This document shows, piece after piece, positions 14,465 through 22,672 of a stretch of 48,103 nt of DNA. The translations under genes and the position numbers were made by a program. This DNA is from Proteobacteria bacterium ST_bin11 (GTDB lineage Bacteria; Pseudomonadota; Gammaproteobacteria; Methylococcales; Methylomonadaceae). The stretch is from positions 1 to 48,103 of the forward strand of contig MSXO01000038.1 of the NCBI GenBank assembly GCA_002083615.1, read 5' to 3'. The notes under the pieces are model-generated. The model saw only the letters and a program-made list of their open reading frames with translations, was not told where the DNA came from and did not search any database. How positions within the stretch are numbered: position 1 is the stretch's first letter; every line of letters starts with the position of its first letter.

Positions 14465-16178
14465 CAAATAATCCGAGTTGTAAGGATGTTGGCATGGTGA
14501 TGCCTTTATATGGTATTGGTGTTTTATTCAGCGCAGCATCTAGTAAGTAACGAGCTTGTATTGATACTCGAGCATGCTGACCTACTGGATCCAATCCTCT
14601 AGATGGCCAAAGCATTTTATTTGGTATAAAGTAATCTTCATCTGCGCCGTTATCTTTAGCGTTTCCTGTGCGAACGTACAAAAGTTGTGCTCTCCTAGCT
14701 ATATTTAAAATAGGCCGTAGCTTTGACATAATATCATCGGACTTAGCTGAAATCGTAAATGCGATGGCTCTTGGTTCAGAAGAATTTTCATCTAACAGTC
14801 TGTTTCTGAATAATTCTGCAAGCCCGTTGAACAAGTTTTCAACATGTTGCCCATCTAATGTTGAACAATTGTCTATTTCATTATTTATACCATCTCTAAG
14901 ACGTTTCCAAAAACTCTCACTAAGCCGGAAAATCACATCTGTTTGTACTGATGTTGAAATTTCTGATATTTCTTTATCATTGATGTTTTTTGAAATCATG
15001 TCTTCATACATAACAAAACATGGTTCTAAAAGATTTCTAATAACTCCGGATGAAATATTTACTATTGTTTCGAAGCCAGAGTAAGGAGGTTTGTTAGATT
15101 TTGGAGATCGCTCCCGAAAGTATATTGCTCGACTGTATTTGTATACATAGTCGGATATGCTTTTTTTGTCATCTATGCCATACTTTTCAATTGCAATTTC
15201 TTTTGCTCGAATTCTAGCCTGCTCTAAATCAGATTCCATATTTTTATTGATTGGAAAAAAATCTTCAGGCGACTGACTAACTCCTATTAGCTCCAGTCTT
15301 TTAGATATTATCTTTCTTGCTAATTGGCCATAAGCTGATTCATTATTTTGAAAGGGTTTTTCAATATCGATTGCTATGTAATCGTGTCCTGGAAGAATAG
15401 CCCCGCCGGAAGTTGTAGCTAAGCTAAAATCAGGTGTTTTTGCTGCTGAAACTTTAAAGCTAAAAGCGGAGTTATCTCTATAAGCAATCCAGCTATTAAG
15501 TGCGGATCGTTGATGAGTGTTCAAGTCATGAGCATCATCCATCATAAAAATAAAATGTGTATCACTAAAACAATTAAGCTCCTTTAGAATATCAATAAGA
15601 GGAATTATAATGGAAGTAAATGTGAATGTATCATCATAGAATGAATCTGAGTCAGAGCGGTTAATTTCTTTTTGTGTTTGAATAAATTTTTTTGTTATAA
15701 ATCTTTTCAATCGAACGAAAGCGTTGTCACCAATTGGTAATTCACAATCAAATATATAGGAAATATCGCTGCTTAATGAGTCATTATCTATAGCTGATGC
15801 CAAATATGGCAGTTCTAACAAGGAGTCAACAAGTGAAAGTGCAATAGATAATGACAGGTAATGTTCGGAAACAACGGCTGCTTTGAAGTTATTTTCTAAT
15901 AATAAATACTCCCTCTTAAATACGAGTGGAGTGATACAGGAAATATAAACTGGGATATAAGAAATGCATTTACCATCTTTAATATTCTGTTCGGCCTTAT
16001 TTATGAGCAACATTTTGTTGTATAAAAGGGTCATTGTTTTTCCGCATCCTCTTTCACCCCAAAAGAATACATTGCGCTTTGATTCAATAAATCTACTGTA
16101 ATTATGATCTGGAATGAACATTTTCATTAAAAGTTCACTATCCAGATTGCTTGCAGCATTAAATACAAAAGGATTCAT
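14457..16178 (-). CDS. ORC/CDC6-like AAA+ ATPase (573 aa)
   Basis: The ATG at 16178 has GGAG upstream and lies 4 nt after the HD-gene stop; a TTG six codons earlier is less likely. The start MNPFVFNAASNLDSELLMKM followed by Walker A GERGCGKT (41-48) and Walker B FMMDD (211-215) resembles the ORC-CDC6-family ATPases of bacterial conflict operons. The C-terminus (AFTISAKSDDIMSKLRPIL and the segment ending RYLLDAALNKT) fits the winged-helix part of that family. It should use ATP to sense or remodel nucleic acid or its partners. It is encoded between an HD protein and an unknown protein. Confidence 0.8.
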   Translation of the reverse strand: MNPFVFNAASNLDSELLMKMFIPDHNYSRFIESKRNVFFWGERGCGKTMTLLYNKMLLINKAEQNIKDGKCISYIPVYISCITPLVFKREYLLLENNFKAAVVSEHYLSLSIALSLVDSLLELPYLASAIDNDSLSSDISYIFDCELPIGDNAFVRLKRFITKKFIQTQKEINRSDSDSFYDDTFTFTSIIIPLIDILKELNCFSDTHFIFMMDDAHDLNTHQRSALNSWIAYRDNSAFSFKVSAAKTPDFSLATTSGGAILPGHDYIAIDIEKPFQNNESAYGQLARKIISKRLELIGVSQSPEDFFPINKNMESDLEQARIRAKEIAIEKYGIDDKKSISDYVYKYSRAIYFRERSPKSNKPPYSGFETIVNISSGVIRNLLEPCFVMYEDMISKNINDKEISEISTSVQTDVIFRLSESFWKRLRDGINNEIDNCSTLDGQHVENLFNGLAELFRNRLLDENSSEPRAIAFTISAKSDDIMSKLRPILNIARRAQLLYVRTGNAKDNGADEDYFIPNKMLWPSRGLDPVGQHARVSIQARYLLDAALNKTPIPYKGITMPTSLQLGLFDE

Positions 16179-16182
16179 CCCT

Positions 16183-17217
16183 CTACTCCGTAGCAAAAAT
16201 CTCGTTTGATATGTGAGCTAAAACAGTTTCAATATCTAAGTCAACTCTGTTTTCTAGGAAAAAATGATGACTATTTCCTGGAACAATAAGGTCGTTCAAT
16301 ATTAATGGATCCAGTTTAAACTCAATGTCATAATCGTCTTTCTGGAAGTTAAATATTACTTGGACTTCTCGGATTGGCCTGGAAATTTTTGCATAATAAT
16401 TATAGTACTTCCTCTCCTGGTCTAATTTCGATATTCTGGAATAAGTGAAGGCAAGTAAATCCTTTAGTTCTTTTTTTATTTCATCTTCATTATCGCTTGA
16501 TGAGATTTCAATATTAAACTCATAAGAAATACTTATTCTTTGATTTGGAGAGTCTATTTTTATATGTGTGCAGGTTGCATATTTATGAAATATTTTGCTG
16601 TCAGAACTAAACTTGTCTTCATCGAGCATGAAAGCAGATGTTCTCTGGGGACCCTCCGCTAATTCATCTGCGAATCTTACGATTGCGGCTATTGCACAAT
16701 AGTGAATATGGTCGCCTTGAATATGTTCATTTTTATTAAATAAATCTAATAGCGTGTCTTTGCCTTCTTTACCTGTGTGAGCTCTCCCTGCCTCGGCGAT
16801 CAGTCGCCGCTCCCTTTTATGCTCGCCGTCAAATAGATCACCAAAGGCTTTATTTATAATTTCTGAAATCTTTTGATTGTGACTTTTTCTCCCATAAAAA
16901 TTCCCAACATCATGAAATAAACAAACTTGGCATAAGAAATACAAATCTAATCCCGTGATTATTGGATTTTCGCTATCTAAAGACTCATCTATTTCAGTGG
17001 AAATTAACTTATAAGCGTTGTTTAAAACATTCTCAATATGTTGTTCGCTATGGTCACTAAGATTTGGTTCATTAGATCGTATCCAACGCAATATGTCGTT
17101 AAATAACTTCGCTTTAGCTGCAAAGTATCTGGCTTGAAAAGCATCAGCTTTATCTGACTTGTACTGTTTTTCTAAGGCCTTAATCATTGCCTCTTCCAAA
17201 TCCAAATGATTTGCCAC
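16183..17217 (-). CDS. HD-domain phosphohydrolase (HD-CE-like, 344 aa)
   Basis: The start is GTG at 17217 with AGGAG 5 nt upstream, 8 nt after the methyltransferase stop. A full set of HD residues is visible: H56/H60 (DHSEQHIENVL), H102-D103 (LFHDVGNFYGRKSH), H113, H147 (AGRAHTG) and D184 (VRFADELAEGPQR). The order and the RFADEL segment resemble HD-CE-type domains of conflict systems. The family hydrolyses phosphate esters with two metals, often nucleotides; the substrate here is unknown. The C-terminal 140 residues are a separate beta-rich domain. Confidence 0.82.
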   Translation of the reverse strand: MANHLDLEEAMIKALEKQYKSDKADAFQARYFAAKAKLFNDILRWIRSNEPNLSDHSEQHIENVLNNAYKLISTEIDESLDSENPIITGLDLYFLCQVCLFHDVGNFYGRKSHNQKISEIINKAFGDLFDGEHKRERRLIAEAGRAHTGKEGKDTLLDLFNKNEHIQGDHIHYCAIAAIVRFADELAEGPQRTSAFMLDEDKFSSDSKIFHKYATCTHIKIDSPNQRISISYEFNIEISSSDNEDEIKKELKDLLAFTYSRISKLDQERKYYNYYAKISRPIREVQVIFNFQKDDYDIEFKLDPLILNDLIVPGNSHHFFLENRVDLDIETVLAHISNEIFATE

Positions 17218-17225
17218 GAAAACTC

Positions 17226-18281
17226 CTATTTTGATTCAAGTAACTTTTTGAAAACAGCTTTTGCAAGCAAAGGCGGAACAGCATTTCCAACCTGCTGTTG
17301 TTGGAACCCAATTGAACCTTTGAATACAAAGTTATCTGGAAAAGATTGTAGCCTTGCAGCTTCTCGGACAGATAAGCCTCTGTGTTGGGTTGGATGTATC
17401 AGCATATTCTTCCTAAAATTTCCGATTACTACAGATGGTTTATCTGCATGCAGTCGTCGGTATATTCCTGTATGACACCTTGATTTGTCAGTATAATTTT
17501 TCATCAAGTTATCAGGTATATTTTCCCAATTCCCACCTTGTGGAATGTGCTTATAACGCTCAATAATTAATTCGCTATTTCTAGTCAATATGTGATTATG
17601 ACAGCCGCTTAAATTACCCCTGAGAATCTTTGCGTATTCGCTTTTTGGTGGGCTTGAATATGGTAAATAGCATTCTGAAGCCCCGTTGCTTAATGCTGGC
17701 AAGTCATCAATTGCATCAGTTACAGTAACTGGGGTTTTATGCATCGATTTTGGAAATTCATATAATTCTCCGTGAAGTGAGCCAACAATGAAAAATCGTG
17801 CACGATTTTGAGGAATGCCAAAATCTGTGGCATGTAATAAATCATAATTAGTTGTATAACCAATTTTATGAAATTCCCGGATGATTTGATCAACAAAAAT
17901 TCCCCTTTCTGTTTCAAGGATACCTCTGACATTTTCGAACACAAACCAGTCTGGCTTATAAGCTTTGACGACACGAACAAATTCCTTGAACAACCAATTA
18001 TTATCGTTTTTCGACGTTCTAGTTCTTTGATTGGATGTGGAAAAACCCTGACAAGGCGGCCCACCAAATACAACTAGGCCCTCTTTGCCTGAATTTTTCA
18101 GATTAAACGGTATAAACTTTCGTATATCGTCAACAAAAATTCCATGTTTGGGTTCATGGTTGTGCAAGTACGTGTCAGCAGCATATTTGTCAGCTTCGAC
18201 GACTAGCTGGACGTCAATTCCAGCCATTCTCGCCCCTAACGACATGCCTCCTGCACCAGAAAATAGGTCAATTCCAATCAT
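17226..18281 (-). CDS. DNA (cytosine-5-)-methyltransferase (351 aa)
   Basis: The ATG at 18281 puts motif I at once (MIGIDLFSGAGGMSLG). The catalytic motif IV is GGPPCQGFS with Cys77, followed by motif VI ENVRGI, motif VIII QNRARFFIVG, and motifs IX-X near the end (REAARLQSFPDNFVF, QQQVGNAVPPLLAKAV). All expected C5-methyltransferase motifs are present, so it should be active. No restriction enzyme gene is visible beside it. It is instead the first gene of an AT-rich operon with an HD protein, an ORC-like ATPase and an unknown protein. It may mark self DNA for that system, or protect the element from host restriction. Confidence 0.92.
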   Translation of the reverse strand: MIGIDLFSGAGGMSLGARMAGIDVQLVVEADKYAADTYLHNHEPKHGIFVDDIRKFIPFNLKNSGKEGLVVFGGPPCQGFSTSNQRTRTSKNDNNWLFKEFVRVVKAYKPDWFVFENVRGILETERGIFVDQIIREFHKIGYTTNYDLLHATDFGIPQNRARFFIVGSLHGELYEFPKSMHKTPVTVTDAIDDLPALSNGASECYLPYSSPPKSEYAKILRGNLSGCHNHILTRNSELIIERYKHIPQGGNWENIPDNLMKNYTDKSRCHTGIYRRLHADKPSVVIGNFRKNMLIHPTQHRGLSVREAARLQSFPDNFVFKGSIGFQQQQVGNAVPPLLAKAVFKKLLESK

Positions 18282-18319
18282 AAAAACATCCAAAACAATT
18301 TAACCCGCAGCGTCACACG

Positions 18320-18502
18320 TCAGATTGGTGATGTCAAGGAAAACCAGGAATAAACAGGGTTTTCAAATCTAATTAATGTGTATGTGCTTCGGTTATCAAG
18401 CATGACTCGACCGGGATTATGTTCAAGTTTTTCTTGGAGGATGATGGATACGTCATTTTGGTCATGAACTATTATTTGCTTCTTATGCATACACTCAGTC
18501 AC
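18320..18502 (-). CDS. doubtful small protein (60 aa) between hsdS and methyltransferase
   Basis: The frame starts GTG at 18502 or ATG at 18490, with no good ribosome site. The peptide contains QNDVSIILQEKLEHN and looks soluble. An inverted repeat GAAAACC/GGTTTTC lies inside the frame (18339/18358). It sits between hsdS and the cytosine methyltransferase gene. It could be a small regulator, or nothing. Confidence 0.3.
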   Translation of the reverse strand: MTECMHKKQIIVHDQNDVSIILQEKLEHNPGRVMLDNRSTYTLIRFENPVYSWFSLTSPI

Positions 18503-18522
18503 TAGCCTTTAAAGTCATTGGT

Positions 18523-19671
18523 TCAGCAGGTAGATCGTTGGAAAATGCGTTCAAGTGTTGCTGGAATCAACGCCTGATTGGCTTCACGGATTTTAGCGTG
18601 TCGTTGTTTCAGTTCGTTTTGACGGGACAGGATTTCAACGATTTTTAGCTGTTCATGCAATTCCGGCATGGGCAGTTCGATGTTCAAAAACTGCTCCGGG
18701 CGGGTACGTTCTCGGCGGGCACCAACGCCTCGGGTTGCGGCTTGAAGCAGTGACCAGAACCAAGGCGTTCTGATCAGTTCTCCCAGATAGGCGGGGCTTG
18801 CTAGATTCGATTTGCAACGGAAAGTTCTGTACTCCGGCGAGACAAACATGCCGGCCAATTCGGGCGGGCAGACTGCCAGCGCGCCTTCCCAGCCTTTGAC
18901 CTGGCTAAGAACGATGGCATCAACATACAAACGGTTGAATCCTCTATAGGACGTTTCCGTGCCCGCTAATGCAGGTTTCGCGAACAAACCACCACCGAAT
19001 CCGCGCACACCGACTTGAGGATATTGACCGTCGGGTTTTATGGCTTCGGATTCCTCGAATAATTCGATGATGTCGCCCAGTCGAACTAGGCGACCTGCCG
19101 CGAATTTATGATGCAGGCTGATTAACAGTGCCTCGGCAACCGTATCAATGGCATCCAGATGTTCGTTGACTTGCCGCACTTTGTTCGCCAATTGATCCAG
19201 ACGGGAAACGATGGTTTGTTGTTCGGCTAGTGCCGGCAGAGGTATTTGGATTGATAAAAACTGTTCGGGCTTGATTCGATTTTTACCGCTTGTGCCCTGT
19301 GCTTTTTCATCACAAGCCGTCCAAAACCCCCGCCATTTTGTTATTAGACGCATCCAACGTGGTTCTATACGTGTGATATCAAGTTGATAAGTCGGAAATT
19401 CTGCGCTGACGTAAGTCCCCGCTTGGTTGGGATTTGCTACCGCAATACTGCCATTTCTTGCCCAAATTTTATTGACGACGAGATCATCCGCTTCAATTCT
19501 GTTTAGGAATGCATATTTGGTATCCCCACCATCAATGGTTTCTCGTTCATAGGCGCCTTCCCCCCACAAACGTACGCCTAATTGCCGATAGGGTTGGCCC
19601 ATAACTGGTGCTTCTAACCGATTGGCTTTCAGGCAAATGTCGCCAAGTTGAATCTTTTCCCACCGACTCAT
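18523..19671 (-). CDS. hsdS: type I restriction-modification specificity subunit HsdS (382 aa)
   Basis: The ATG at 19671 follows GAGG by 8 nt and overlaps the nuclease-gene stop (ATGA); an apparent longer frame is antisense-like to the upstream gene. Two target-recognition halves are visible, each ending in the conserved helix region: IPLPALAEQQTIVSRLDQL near the middle and LPMPELHEQLKIVEIL near the end. This is the two-TRD plan of HsdS, which reads a bipartite sequence for methylation and cutting. The first half begins MSRWEKIQLGDICLKANR. Product of a four-gene operon with hsdR, hsdM and a DUF1016 nuclease. Confidence 0.9.
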   Translation of the reverse strand: MSRWEKIQLGDICLKANRLEAPVMGQPYRQLGVRLWGEGAYERETIDGGDTKYAFLNRIEADDLVVNKIWARNGSIAVANPNQAGTYVSAEFPTYQLDITRIEPRWMRLITKWRGFWTACDEKAQGTSGKNRIKPEQFLSIQIPLPALAEQQTIVSRLDQLANKVRQVNEHLDAIDTVAEALLISLHHKFAAGRLVRLGDIIELFEESEAIKPDGQYPQVGVRGFGGGLFAKPALAGTETSYRGFNRLYVDAIVLSQVKGWEGALAVCPPELAGMFVSPEYRTFRCKSNLASPAYLGELIRTPWFWSLLQAATRGVGARRERTRPEQFLNIELPMPELHEQLKIVEILSRQNELKQRHAKIREANQALIPATLERIFQRSTC

Positions 19672-20879
19672 ACTTCGTCCTCTATTTTCGAACCCGTCAA
19701 CCTTCGAGCTTCCAGTTCGATCCTCGACCGATCCAATTCCTCCGCCAACAGCTTTTCGTTCGGCAACACGGTTTGATATTCGGCAGCCAGTACCTTGTTC
19801 GGCAGGTTGTCCAAGGCGTAATGCGCTTCCGCGGCGCCTTTGGCGGCGCAGAGAATCAGGCCCACCGGCGGGTTTTCGCCGGGCTTCATCCAGTGTTCGC
19901 GGGCATAATTCAGGTACAGGTGCATTTGACCGGCGTCGGCATAGCTGAACTTGCCGACTTTGAGATCGATCACCACCAGACATTTCAGGCGGCGATGAAA
20001 AAACAGCAAGTCGATGCGAAACCAGGTATCGTCGAGCCGCAAGCGGCGCTGGCGGCCGACAAAGGCAAAGTCGTCGCCCAATTCCAGCAGAAAATCGGCC
20101 AGATGCTGTATCAAGGCTTCTTCGAGATCGGATTCCGAATACTGGTCCTTCAAATTGAGAAATTCCAGTACGAACGGGTCTTTGATGGCTTCCTCGGGGG
20201 TGATGAGGTCACCTAGTTCTGCTTGCTCGGCCTGCTCCAGCATCGCCACTTTGTTTTTTGACAGAGCGGTACGTTCATAGAACTGGCTGTTGATTTGCCG
20301 GTCCAGTTGCCGAACGGTCCAGCCGCAACGCAGAGCTTCGGTTTCGTAAAAGCTGCGCGCTTCCGGTTTTTTGACCGAAAGCAAGCGCACGTAAGCCGAC
20401 CAGGGTAGCGGGAAGGCTTCGGCCAAGGTGGCGAGAGTTGGCGATTGTCCAGACGCTGTCTGGATAATTGGCGTTGAAGAAGATTCTGCAGACAGTGTCT
20501 GCAGAATTGATGGAACGTAGGATTGTGCAGACAGTGTCTGCGTAATTTGGGAAGAAATGCCAGACGCTGTCTGGCAAATTTGCTCCAATGGCCAGGCCAG
20601 ATAAAACGCTCGCATTTGCGACAGGTTTCTGTAGCTAAATCCCCGGCCAAAACGATTGCTTAAATCCAATGCCAACCGCTGAATCAATGCCTCGCCATAC
20701 GCGGCGCGATCTTCACCGCCTTGTTCGAATTCGACAATGCGGCGGCCAATTTCCCAATAACTGGCTGTCATTAAGGCATTGACGCTACGGGCGGCGATGC
20801 GGCGAGCGTTTTCCAGCAGTTGGACGATGTCGGTATGAATGTCGCCGTAAGCGCTGGGCAAATGACTGGATTCGCTCAT
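19668..20879 (-). CDS. DUF1016 (YhcG-like) PD-(D/E)xK nuclease-family protein (403 aa)
   Basis: Overlaps hsdM upstream and hsdS downstream by 4 bp each. The N-terminal domain (YWEIGRRIVEFEQGG, then YRNLSQMRAFY) and C-terminal nuclease-like domain (DLLFFHRRLKCLVVIDLK, then FSYADAGQMHLYLNYA) match DUF1016/YhcG, often seen inside type I R-M loci. Between them, about residues 100-150, is a low-complexity insert repeating QTASG or QTLSA four times. Its DNA consists of short palindromes (20448-20575). The function within type I loci is not established to my knowledge; a nuclease helping restriction is inferred. Confidence 0.85.
   Translation of the reverse strand: MSESSHLPSAYGDIHTDIVQLLENARRIAARSVNALMTASYWEIGRRIVEFEQGGEDRAAYGEALIQRLALDLSNRFGRGFSYRNLSQMRAFYLAWPLEQICQTASGISSQITQTLSAQSYVPSILQTLSAESSSTPIIQTASGQSPTLATLAEAFPLPWSAYVRLLSVKKPEARSFYETEALRCGWTVRQLDRQINSQFYERTALSKNKVAMLEQAEQAELGDLITPEEAIKDPFVLEFLNLKDQYSESDLEEALIQHLADFLLELGDDFAFVGRQRRLRLDDTWFRIDLLFFHRRLKCLVVIDLKVGKFSYADAGQMHLYLNYAREHWMKPGENPPVGLILCAAKGAAEAHYALDNLPNKVLAAEYQTVLPNEKLLAEELDRSRIELEARRLTGSKIEDEV
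20448..20575. repeat. four in-frame palindromes in the DUF1016 gene
   Basis: Perfect or near-perfect palindromes at 20448-20464 (TCCAGACGCTGTCTGGA), 20483-20507 (core GCAGACAGTGTCTGC, longer arms), 20527-20541 (GCAGACAGTGTCTGC) and 20559-20575 (GCCAGACGCTGTCTGGC). Each encodes QTASG or QTLSA on the minus strand. A fifth copy lies in traN at 28408-28424. Confidence 0.85.
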
Positions 20880-22657
20880 TGCTCCACCTCATGCACCAAG
20901 GTTTCGATCTCGCCCAACAGGCGCATTACTTCGGATTCGTGGCTGCGCATGCTGGCGATCAGATCTTTAGGATCGGCGTATTCCAGGCCAGCTTTGGCGT
21001 GGGGATTCTTTTGATCGAGGTTATATATCGGCCAGTACAGCGCATCGCCTTCGCTTTGCGAGGCTTTGGCGGCGGCATCGTGTGCTTGTTGCCGGGTTTT
21101 CAAGTCACGTAGCTGAGTTTGCAATATGGCTTTGTCACCATTGCCAGCAGCGGATATGGCTTGTTCCTGTTCGCGAATCTGTTTGCCCAAGACCAGCGCG
21201 GCGGCACGTTCGCTTTCGGCACGTTGCCAGTGGGGTTCGGCGGCGGCAAGGGCATCGGCGCGTTTGCTGGCGAAATCGATTTTCCAGGCCTGCGGGGTTT
21301 CCTCGCGGTTGTGCCACCAGTTTAAGGCTGGTTCCAGTTCTTCGAATTGCAAGGGTGCGGTTTTGCTGTATTTCTTGCGACCTTCCGGTAGCGGTTGTTC
21401 GTAATACCAGATGGTTTCGGTGGGGCTGCCGCGCTCGAAAAACAGCAGATTGGCCGGAATGTCGGTGTACGGCGCAAACACGCCTTGCGGCAAACGGACT
21501 ATGGTATGCAGGTTGAATTCTTTCAGCAGCTCTTCCTTGATAGTGGCGCACACGCCATCGCCAAACAGGGTGCCGTTGGGCACGACCACGGCGGCGCGAC
21601 CGCCACGTTCCGCACCGAAGCCCGCATAACGCAATTTGCGCATGATGAACTGCAGGAACAGCAAAGCGGTTTCGGCGGTTTGCATGTTGGCCGGGAAATT
21701 GGCTTTGATGCCGGCTTCCTCCTCGCCACCGAACGGCGGGTTGGTCAGGATGACATCGACACGTTCGCTGTGGCCGATTTCAGTGACGCGGCGTTCCAAG
21801 GTGTTGCCATAAGCAATTTGCGGGGCTTCCAATCCGTGCAGCAGTAAGTTCATCTGCACCAGCATATACGGCAGCGGTTTGGCTTCCTGGCCGAACAGGC
21901 TTTCGCGCTGGAGTTTTCGGCGATCCTCGGGCGTGACCACTTGTTTCAGTAAATGGTCATAGGATTCCACCAGAAAACCGCCGGTACCGCTCGCGGGATC
22001 GAGCACGGTCTCGCCGAGTTTGGGGTCGGTGACTTGGACCATGAAGCGTACTACCGGGCGTGGCGTATAGAACTCGCCGGAATCGCCAGCCGCGTCGCGC
22101 ATTTCTCGCAGCATGGATTCGTACAGATGCGACAGGGTGTGAATCTCTTCGCTGCTGTTGAAATGAATGCCGTTGATCTTGTTAATGATGTCGCGCAATA
22201 AAAAGCCGCTGACCATGCGGTTTTGCACGCCTTTGAACACGTTGGCGATGACTTCGCGTTGACTGCCTTTTTCGCCTTCGCCAGCCAAACCGCGCAGATA
22301 AGCAAACAAACCTTTGCCGCGTTGTCCATCGGGACGGATGGTTTCGTCCTGGTTGATGAAAGACAATAATTCTTCGCCGGTGACGCCGTCTTCCCGTGCC
22401 GCCCAATCCCGCCAGCGATAAGGCGATTCGACGATACCTTGATAGTTTGTACCGTCCAGCTCGGCTTCCTGTTCGTGGAGGAGTTCAAGATCGTCGAGGA
22501 ATTTCAGAAACATGACCCAGGTGAGCAGCGGCAAGCGGTCGACGTCGCCGTTTAAGCCTTTGTCTTTACGCAGGATGTCGCGCGCCGATTTGATCAATGC
22601 GGACAGTTGTTGTGTGGTGGTTAGCTGGGTATTTACGGTTTTTTTAGGTTTGGCCAT
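20876..22657 (-). CDS. hsdM: type I restriction-modification methyltransferase HsdM (593 aa)
   Basis: The ATG at 22657 gives MAKPKKTVNTQLTTTQQL. The N-terminal helical domain of HsdM is followed by motif I LDPASGTGGF (219-228) and motif IV NPPF (306-309), the N6-adenine methyltransferase signature. The C-terminal 150 residues form a long helical region that contacts HsdS. It starts 15 bp after the hsdR stop and overlaps the nuclease gene by 4 bp. With HsdS it methylates adenine in the target site and protects the host. Confidence 0.93.
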   Translation of the reverse strand: MAKPKKTVNTQLTTTQQLSALIKSARDILRKDKGLNGDVDRLPLLTWVMFLKFLDDLELLHEQEAELDGTNYQGIVESPYRWRDWAAREDGVTGEELLSFINQDETIRPDGQRGKGLFAYLRGLAGEGEKGSQREVIANVFKGVQNRMVSGFLLRDIINKINGIHFNSSEEIHTLSHLYESMLREMRDAAGDSGEFYTPRPVVRFMVQVTDPKLGETVLDPASGTGGFLVESYDHLLKQVVTPEDRRKLQRESLFGQEAKPLPYMLVQMNLLLHGLEAPQIAYGNTLERRVTEIGHSERVDVILTNPPFGGEEEAGIKANFPANMQTAETALLFLQFIMRKLRYAGFGAERGGRAAVVVPNGTLFGDGVCATIKEELLKEFNLHTIVRLPQGVFAPYTDIPANLLFFERGSPTETIWYYEQPLPEGRKKYSKTAPLQFEELEPALNWWHNREETPQAWKIDFASKRADALAAAEPHWQRAESERAAALVLGKQIREQEQAISAAGNGDKAILQTQLRDLKTRQQAHDAAAKASQSEGDALYWPIYNLDQKNPHAKAGLEYADPKDLIASMRSHESEVMRLLGEIETLVHEVEQ

Positions 22658-22672
22658 GCAAAGAATGAATAA

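Noticed and set aside
18523..19983. HsdS start at 19983
   Set aside because: The first 104 codons are antisense-like and overlap the DUF1016 gene; GAGG plus ATG at 19671 gives a normal HsdS N-terminus.
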